Assembly: GCA_002633005.1 (NCBI GenBank)
Contig: NMRA01000200.1
Location: 8,248-60,429, forward strand
Length of the DNA: 52,182 bases
Direction: 5' to 3'
Origin: Phoronis australis
Lineage: Eukaryota; Phoronida; Phoronidae
Made by a program: the position numbers and the translations under genes. The notes beneath the pieces were generated by a model. That model ran no database searches, was not told where the DNA came from, and saw only the letters and a program-made list of their open reading frames with translations. Positions 45,975 through 52,182 of the stretch are shown piece after piece. Numbering within the stretch: position 1 is the stretch's first letter; each line of letters starts with the position of its first letter.

Positions 45975-46215
45975 AAGGGTCACTTGCTGGGGCTTTGCTG
46001 GTGGTTTGAATTATCCCATAACTATTGGGGTTTCCTCCAGAAACCTAGCCAGACCGCTTACTTCAGAAGACACACATGCGTAGGCGTAACAGGTCCTATC
46101 GTCACATCAATCACTTTATGCCAGAGAGTGAAAGGGCTTTGACTCGGGTGGTAAAGAAATAAACAAATTACCCCTTCGCGGACTCGTCTCAGTTTTTGGC
46201 TATAACTGCAACGTC
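45975..46215 (+). repeat. dispersed ACCCGGTTCACATG family, plus-strand partial copy
   Basis: GGTCACTTGCTGGGGCTTTG, TAGCCAGACCGCTTACTTCA, CCTATCGTCACATCAATCA, CAGAGAGTGAA, TTTGACTCGGGTGGTAAAG and TTACCCCTTCGCGGAC follow the order of the minus-strand copy at 39.3-39.85 kb. Confidence 0.7.
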
Positions 46216-46469
46216 TTCGCCAGTGAACCTAGTATTAGACTTGACAATGGGCATATTTACGTTTAAACTAGTTTTATATCGATAAGCAGTCAAAAACGAA
46301 ATTCTATTCCTTTGTCGCAAGTGTGATCAATGGTGACTCATGGCTAAGACGCCACATGCCAAACCTTTGAGGAGCGGATAAGAGTGAAAGAGGATTTTTG
46401 TCCAACTTCCCCTAGGGTCATGCTGGTACACAATTACTGCACAGCGGGAATACGTACCTGGCGTGCGTT

Positions 46470-46601
46470 CAGTAACGCTTGGACCTACGCTAGGACTTAG
46501 CTAAAATCTAGCCAAAGTCACATGATCTCATTTAAAATACACGGCAATATCTCACGTAATCTCGCGAAGTCTTGCTTTTTAGCGAGGTCCTAGCGTTACT
46601 G
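46470..46601 (+). mobile_element. 132-bp MITE with CAGTAACGCTNGGACCT ends
   Basis: The left end CAGTAACGCTTGGACCTACG and the right end (reverse complement CAGTAACGCTAGGACCTCGC) agree except for one substitution and one missing base. The element is homologous, in opposite orientation, to 42162-42363, and lacks that copy's minisatellite expansion. Both outer ends are preceded by GTT on their own strand, so the TIR may be three bases longer. Confidence 0.8.
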
Positions 46602-47066
46602 AACGGGAGGCTGACTGTAAGACCTCATGCTGGTTTTTCACATGCAGGACTCTAGACCTTGTTCCAGATTATGCGACAAAAATGACTATTTTGTCTCCCT
46701 TCTGGAAACCCGCATGTGGTCTACTGTCAGCGCTGCAACCGTTACAGACATAAAAGACGCATACGGAACGTGGCGTTCAGTTAGGTGGCATTTTTACCAA
46801 AGAATCCCTACGTCAGCTGGGTGCCGCGAATGTGCGATTTCCAATATATTTCCTTTACAAATTGATTCCCTATCAATGGTAATTCGACGCTCAACTGTTC
46901 TTGTTTTACAACTACGAAAAATCTATACATAAGGGATTTATTGTTCATATTTTTAAAATTGGTTCCAAAAGATGCATTAATTTTTGAAAACATGGCACCT
47001 ATTCTTTACTGGGTTTATTGGTTTTAAAAGACAGACTCCTTTCCAACAATCCCAAAAGAAGGTTCA
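46602..47066. other. no recognisable gene
   Basis: The frame at 46627-46932 (+) is open for 101 codons but shows no motif. Confidence 0.4.
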
Positions 47067-47314
47067 GGGCCCCGTTCCAAGAACACTGACTTAGCTAAGA
47101 CAAATCCTAAATTTCAGCCAATTTTAAGACAAAATTAAATTTGTCTCAAGTCCGTTTCAAGAAAGAGATCTTACGTTTGACTTAAGTTTTTGACTCAAGT
47201 TTTGTTTAAGTTTTGACCAGATTACCGGATGTGGAAATTTCAAAGTTTGGAAGTTGAGAAAAAGCTGAGACTTAAGTAAAAATGAACTTAAGTCAGTTTC
47301 TTGGAACGGCCCCC
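47067..47314. mobile_element. 248-bp MITE with GGGSCCGTTCCAAGAA ends
   Basis: The left end GGGCCCCGTTCCAAGAACAC and the right end (reverse complement GGGGGCCGTTCCAAGAAACT) are followed inward on both sides by TGACTTA(A)G words. ACTTAAGT and GACTTAAGT recur in the interior. Flanks AGGTTCA (47060-47066) and AGGTCTA (47315-47321) agree at five of seven bases, possibly an eroded target duplication. It lies 0.5 kb upstream of the GPCR start codon. Confidence 0.75.
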
Positions 47315-47800
47315 AGGTCTATAGATTTAAGCCCTAAAAAGTGAGGTGTTTCTGTGGCAAAATTCTAAGAAAGGGTGAACTCCGTAAAATGTTACAGTGC
47401 ACTCTTTGAATTGGTTGTTTTCTTAATTTTCTAGCTCCACCTTCGCCAAAATATTGTTGAGTGATCCCGAGCGTTACAAACACATTACGGAATTAAGCTC
47501 CTTTGAACCTTGTGCCTGGAGATGCTATGAATTGCATTGGTTTCACGATGTTTGTCCTGTATTTTATTCGTATCTACTCACATGTTAAATATATTGTTTC
47601 AGATATTTCTCAAAAACATTACCATGAGATTACCATAGCAACACATGCACCCAGTGAACAGACAAGTACTTGGATTCCCCCCGTGTGAAGCAACCTGCGT
47701 ACAAGCCATTAGTACGGAATTGTCGTTTGGTAAATCGCCGCAAGAAGAATACTTTGACGTGCGTCAGATGGAGATAATTATGTGAATTCTAGAAGCTACA
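47315..47800 (+). other. immediate upstream region of the GPCR
   Basis: An in-frame TGA at 47783-47785, 18 bases before the ATG, closes the reading frame upstream. No clear TATA box or CpG-rich promoter is visible. A separate 61-codon frame at 47503-47688 is unrecognised and may be 5' UTR or chance. Confidence 0.4.
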
Positions 47801-49078
47801 ATGATTCAGCGTAATTGTGGTGTAGTAAACGAGACAAATAGTACCACGGTGAGAATGTTGACGGACGCCACAGGTGCCGCAGGCTACGACGCCATACTGT
47901 CACACTATCCGCCTTATAGAGTATCGTTGGCACTGTACCACTATTTATTGCCTATTATTATCATTCTTGGAACATCCGGAAACGTGTTATCCTTTATTGT
48001 GATGACCGGAGAAAAGTTTAGGAACAACTCGACCTGCATTTTTCTTGCTGCTCTGGCAGTTTTTGATACGTTGGTGCTTTTTGTCAGCGGCGCCCGATAC
48101 TGGATCGGGAAAATAACGGACGTAGATATAAAAATGCTCAACGACCCTATGTGCAAACTGTTTGGCGGGTTTCTCTATCACTTTGTTCGTCATGTGTCGG
48201 TATGGATTGTCGTTGGGGTCACGGTAGACCGGTTCATGCTGATAACGTTTCCTTTAAAAACTCGCAGTATTCAGCCACGACGACGTGCTTTGTTAGGTCT
48301 GATGGCGATATTTGGGGTGTTCTTGGTCACGGATTTGACCACTGTTTGGAGTTATGAAATCATAGAAGATTGTCTTTTTAAAAAGGGCGACTTTGCGAAA
48401 ATGACGACACAAACCCGTTGCTATACCAACGTTTTTCGCAACGCCTGGTCGTGGGTTGATTTGTGCGTGTATTCTTTTATACCAACCACGCTACTGTTAG
48501 TTATGAACATTCGTTTAATGTATACAATCATTCGAAGAGACAAGCAAAAAAAGACATATAATTCGAAACCAGCGCTGGCACATAAACCTGTTGTGGCGGA
48601 ATTATCAGACCTCCCGTCCGGTTCATCCGGGAACCCTGAAAGACCCCTAACGGGGAGTACCAGTCGCGACGAGGAGTCTGACAGATCTTCACAACGTGAT
48701 GGTAGTCTTTTGAAAAAGCACGACCACGGCACGACTACAGCAAAAACGTCTACTCAGGGTGACAGGAAGAAAAATGCGTTTATGTCTAACGATGACAACA
48801 GTTTTCAGGGACTGAAGAACGTTCACTTCACAACGTTGCTACCTCTCATCGTAAGTTTTTCATTCATAATCTGTACCACGCCGATCACAGTCATAGAGAT
48901 ACTTTACGCGCGGAACTATGAATTGGGAGCGACGGAAACAGCGAATGTTCGTCTCATTCGCACTTCGTTTTTCATGCTCATGTACTTAAACCACTCCATA
49001 AATCTCTTGCTTTACTGCATTTCTGGGACGACTTTTAGAACTGAGCTTGTTGGCATTTTTAAAAGATGTTTCAAGTAA
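47801..49078 (+). CDS. class A (rhodopsin-like) GPCR, FMRFamide/GPR139-like orphan peptide receptor
   Basis: A 425-residue, intronless seven-helix receptor for the plasma membrane. The start is the first Met after an in-frame TGA at 47783. The extracellular N-terminus (1-44) has two N-glycosylation sequons (N10-E-T, N13-S-T). Helices: TM1 about 45-68 with G60-N61; TM2 79-101 with LAVFD (D89); TM3 from C118 to D143-R-F; TM4 163-185; TM5 217-241 with P228; TM6 343-367 ending CTTP (358-361); TM7 385-406. C118 can pair with an ECL2 Cys (C191 or C207). ICL3 (about 246-340) is long, Ser/Thr/Lys/Asp-rich and probably a phosphorylation and coupling region. The C-tail is short (FRTELVGIFKRCFK), with C423 a possible palmitoylation site. 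Variants from consensus: DRF for DRY, CTTP for CWxP, NLLLY for NPxxY. LNHSINLLLYCISGTTFR is typical of the FMRFamide-receptor/GPR139-like group in invertebrates. Ligand and G protein cannot be read from sequence. Confidence 0.95.
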   Translation: MIQRNCGVVNETNSTTVRMLTDATGAAGYDAILSHYPPYRVSLALYHYLLPIIIILGTSGNVLSFIVMTGEKFRNNSTCIFLAALAVFDTLVLFVSGARYWIGKITDVDIKMLNDPMCKLFGGFLYHFVRHVSVWIVVGVTVDRFMLITFPLKTRSIQPRRRALLGLMAIFGVFLVTDLTTVWSYEIIEDCLFKKGDFAKMTTQTRCYTNVFRNAWSWVDLCVYSFIPTTLLLVMNIRLMYTIIRRDKQKKTYNSKPALAHKPVVAELSDLPSGSSGNPERPLTGSTSRDEESDRSSQRDGSLLKKHDHGTTTAKTSTQGDRKKNAFMSNDDNSFQGLKNVHFTTLLPLIVSFSFIICTTPITVIEILYARNYELGATETANVRLIRTSFFMLMYLNHSINLLLYCISGTTFRTELVGIFKRCFK

Positions 49079-49932
49079 TGGAGGTTTGCCAGATACTCAA
49101 TCTCTCACAATAGTTCTCGTAAAAAGAAAGTTGTAGGTAAAAATGTAGCGTGGTTTATGAAAAAATAACGCCGTTTGACTGAGAAAAGAATCGGAATCCT
49201 TGAAAAAGGCACCGAGCTCATGCTAAAATTGTACAAAGTGAAGGGCGTTGATGAGGACTTTCATGTGCTTACTGCGGAGGAATTACGGCTACCCTGAAGT
49301 GTTCTTGGCGATTTTCTGCAGGTCTTTAACTCCATTTCGGAGTGTGGTGCAAGCGTCTCAGACAAATCGTCCTTGGGAATACTTGATACGTTGAAAAATA
49401 CTAATTATGTTGAAAAAATAACACTGCATTTATTCTTGCACTTTGTCACACAAACTCGCAACAAAACAAAAACGTTTGAAGACGTTTGCGATGAAATTCG
49501 TTCTTGCTAAAAACAAAATTGGAAATGAAATCATCAAACCTAATTGTGATTTCTGACACGACATAGCCCTAAATTCTCGTTCCACTAAAAAAAAGGGTGC
49601 TTCATGTTTTTTATGGCACCCACAATTTATCCATTCGACAAAGAACGTCGTCGAGCGCTTCTGGATGTTGCGTTTCCCGTTCGAAAAAAAACGCTGTCGG
49701 GACGCTTTGCGTGCTGCAGCGAACATTTCACCTGGCGTTTTGGCATCGACTAGATAGCCTGCTCTTCAATCCAGTTGTCTCGTTTTTTCATTCTCAATTG
49801 TTCAGTTGACAACTATGCAACAAATGTTCAAAATAATATTGCCTCTTGCTATGAATATTGCTATTTTCCAGAGTCCATTGTCCTAACACGACAATCATAA
49901 AAATGCGTTATGATGTCTCTTGTTTACGTTAT
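49079..49932. other. GPCR 3' flank and repeat copy; no other gene
   Basis: No AATAAA is seen in the first 300 bases after the stop codon, so the 3' UTR end is undefined. The segment 49570-49720 is the second copy of the dispersed pair at 37810. Nothing else was noticed. Confidence 0.45.
49570..49720. repeat. dispersed repeat pair, copy 2
   Basis: Matches 37810-37965 in the order described there. On the minus strand both copies read SNG(K/R)RN(I/T)QKR(S/P)T(T/V)FFV, so an ancient coding origin is possible. No known domain is recognised. Confidence 0.55.
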
Positions 49933-50140
49933 CACACTGCATGTACTAGTAACACTAACACACTGCATGTACTAGTAACACTAACACACTGCATGTACTA
50001 GTAACACTAACACACTGCATGTACTAGTAACACTAACACACTGCATGTACTAGTAACACTATCACACTGCATGTACTAGTAACACTAACACACTGCATGT
50101 ACTAGTAGCACTAACACACTGCATGTACTAGTAACACTAA
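49933..50140. repeat. 26-bp satellite, eight units
   Basis: Eight head-to-tail units of CACACTGCATGTACTAGTAA plus CACTAA, spanning exactly 208 bases with three or four substitutions in total. Each unit contains the palindrome TACTAGTA. Near-identity implies recent expansion. It is not a CRISPR array: there are no variable spacers. Confidence 0.98.
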
Positions 50141-52182
50141 CTTTTACTTTCTGAAGAATTGAGTTTGTTTCTAAATTTCTCTGTAAGTCTTACACAGCAA
50201 CCAATGACATGAATATATTTCAAAGCTACACAACAAATTATGTTTGCTCATTTTTATCTACCAGAAATCCATTATCTACAAATTTGGGATGGTTTATTGT
50301 AGCAACTAATTTATTTTTTGTAAATGTTACTGACGAATACAATTGTATCAAACGGCATCAAATGTCCAATCAATATATAAAGACTTATAATTATGAATGC
50401 CAGACTAAATTCTTCGCGGTAACTGTGAGGAATTCATATTTTAAAATCTTAGCCTTTATCCGGTTGAAATATTTTGAATTATTGAAACTATTCACCTGCC
50501 TGTTACACTAATTACTTATTGCTTTTGTACCCTAAATCAACTGACATTTCGATTTAATTGATTAATTAATCAAACAATCAGTGCACTCAGCTATTTTTCG
50601 TATTTTGGAATTACCCTTGGTTTTTAGAATTAAAAGATATTTTTTAAACCTGTCAGGTATGCAAAATGATAATTGTCAAGACAAAAAACTATTTATATTT
50701 TGCTTCTGGTATAATCATGCACCATCAAGAGCTCAAGATAGGCTTTTTGACGACGTGTCTCTTATGCAATTCGGTTAAGTTGCGAAAAGTTTTAGAGACT
50801 AAAAAGAAGGCGACACTTTTTCCAATGTCTTAAAGTTAAAATACAGATTAAGTGTCATCACTTGTCCTAGGTACAAGATTTTGGTGCATGATCATGTGGA
50901 TATATTTTAAGGAAATAATAAACTTTCGAAATTATTGTAAAACGTCTAGATGGCTTTACATTACGCCTACCAGCTAAGCAGCTGTAGTACCCATAGCCGG
51001 CTACCCGAATCGCCAGCAGATGATCCTCCGTTTAACAATGTTTGGGGCCGTTAGACAAGTAAAATATTCCAAAAATACAAATAGAATTTGTTCGGAAGAA
51101 GTTTTCTTTGCAAACATTCCAAACTTAACTTCCATAGCAAGAAACAACACCGGAACAAACGAATGCCAAAATTCCCACGCATGCGCTGCGTAACCTCAAC
51201 CACGCGAGATCGAAGTTGGCACTCCATGTCTAGAGCTCTATGTCACCTTACACGTCTGTTAACACACATTTTTATAATGATGGTGCTGCTAAAGCTTGTA
51301 AAATGCCTCGACGGCGTGGCTTTTTGAGGTTGAATACATTGCAATGTCATTAGACAGTAGGTCTTACTGTTACAATGAAACCAACTGACGACATGAGAAT
51401 AAGTACATGTACTCGTAGTATTTGACATGTCAGTCTGTAGAAATATACCTATACAGTGCAAGTTTGAAGAGGTAAGACCTAAAGAGGCATGAAACGCGAA
51501 AGCTCGTCAAAATATCTTTCAAACAATTCCTGACAAAAGTACCATCTCTAGTACAGAGTAATCCACTTCCCCGTGAGGAAATTTCAAGAAAAAAAACAAA
51601 ACTCACGATTTTTGAAATTCGCGCGAAGGAAAAACTCTGTGCTCACCACGGAGTTTCTAATCTTCCAGCCATTTACGATGAATGTGCGCATGCGCTCAAA
51701 GTCATTTGCTTGAACTCGCTTTGACGTCAAAGGTGACATTTCCATATAAGGGAAATGTGTTACGAATATGTCTTGCCATCCCTAAAAAGACGTGCTTTGA
51801 CTTGTGAGTGAAAGATCGACGAAGTGGCGAGCAGTTGAGGCAGATTAAACTTATGGAGCAGTCCACTCTACAATGTTATTGTTTACACTCAAATCCAATA
51901 CAACAACCAAATACAATAATTAATTCAAATATTTGGACAAATGGACGCAAATTGGAAGGTTTCCTTGAAATGTTGACCTATTTTTCTTGTAACCAATCAG
52001 CGTGCCCCTGGAGTAATGTTGTTGTTTTTAGTTGATGTAAGCATTCTGAAGATGTTGTGAGGGGCCTTGTGAGCATGCGCATTAGTTGATGCCAAATGGG
52101 ACATTTCGTGGTCTACGCTTTGCCGTGAATATTGCCGACTGAACTAGGATAATCTGGAGGTGTTTATGATATTTATTGATTT
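50141..52182. other. no recognisable gene
   Basis: AT-rich. Frames at 50209-50511, 50581-50778, 51088-51327 and 51808-52035 (+) are open but unrecognised. No repeat structure or motif cluster stands out. Confidence 0.5.

Noticed and set aside
46627-46932. 101-codon plus frame upstream of the GPCR
   Set aside because: No recognised domain and no splice signals linking it to the receptor, whose own frame is closed upstream by TGA at 47783.
49933-50140. Regular repeats resembling a CRISPR array
   Set aside because: There are no unique spacers; the units abut directly, and the genome is eukaryotic.

Overview
This is a gene-poor, AT-rich piece of an invertebrate animal genome. It has one intact protein-coding gene, an intronless rhodopsin-class peptide-type GPCR at 47801-49078 (+). 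Almost everything else is transposon debris, small inverted-repeat elements (MITEs), minisatellites and unannotatable sequence. A non-LTR retrotransposon, a Penelope-like element, THAP-type DNA transposons and hAT-like elements in one window, with an FMRFamide/GPR139-like receptor, suggest a hemichordate, lancelet or similar marine invertebrate. That placement is inference; a cnidarian is not excluded. An assembly gap of 340 N lies at 15926-16265.

Layout. 1-312: possible end of an LTR element. 313-8900: unannotated, apart from a THAP-domain relic at 2955-3197 (-), a tRNA-like promoter signature near 4.8 kb and a consensus-matching CTCF-like core at 8540. 8918-9835 (-): 5'-truncated LINE with the reverse transcriptase C-terminal region and a tetranucleotide tail. 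11.6-11.8 kb: probable LINE 3' tail. 14.6-16.5 kb: two hAT-like elements sharing GGCGGATTTAGG ends, and a 77-bp MITE with a perfect 9-bp target duplication. 20.8-26.1 kb: palindromic families, including a nested pair of inverted-repeat elements at 22.8-24.2 kb. 26.26-27.76 kb: a dense AAAATGTAAC palindrome cluster, then a 1.26-kb DNA transposon with TIRs of about 170-190 bp and a broken THAP/zinc-ribbon gene. 29.5-31.7 kb: two ATGGCG sites in YY1-like context, then a frameshifted Penelope-type GIY-YIG domain. 32.4-37.7 kb: simple repeats, a GGCGGGAAA (E2F-like) minisatellite, a dispersed repeat carrying CTCF-like cores and a 21-bp satellite. 38-47.3 kb: further copies of dispersed families and minisatellites. 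47.8-49.1 kb: the GPCR. 49.93-50.14 kb: a 26-bp satellite. 50.1-52.2 kb: nothing recognised.

There is no operon-like organisation, and no pathway can be read from gene neighbours. The receptor stands alone in a transposon graveyard. The most notable non-genic signals are the CTCF-like motifs carried by a dispersed repeat, the E2F-like array, the THAP transposon with its adjacent palindrome cluster, and the several MITE families, some nested.
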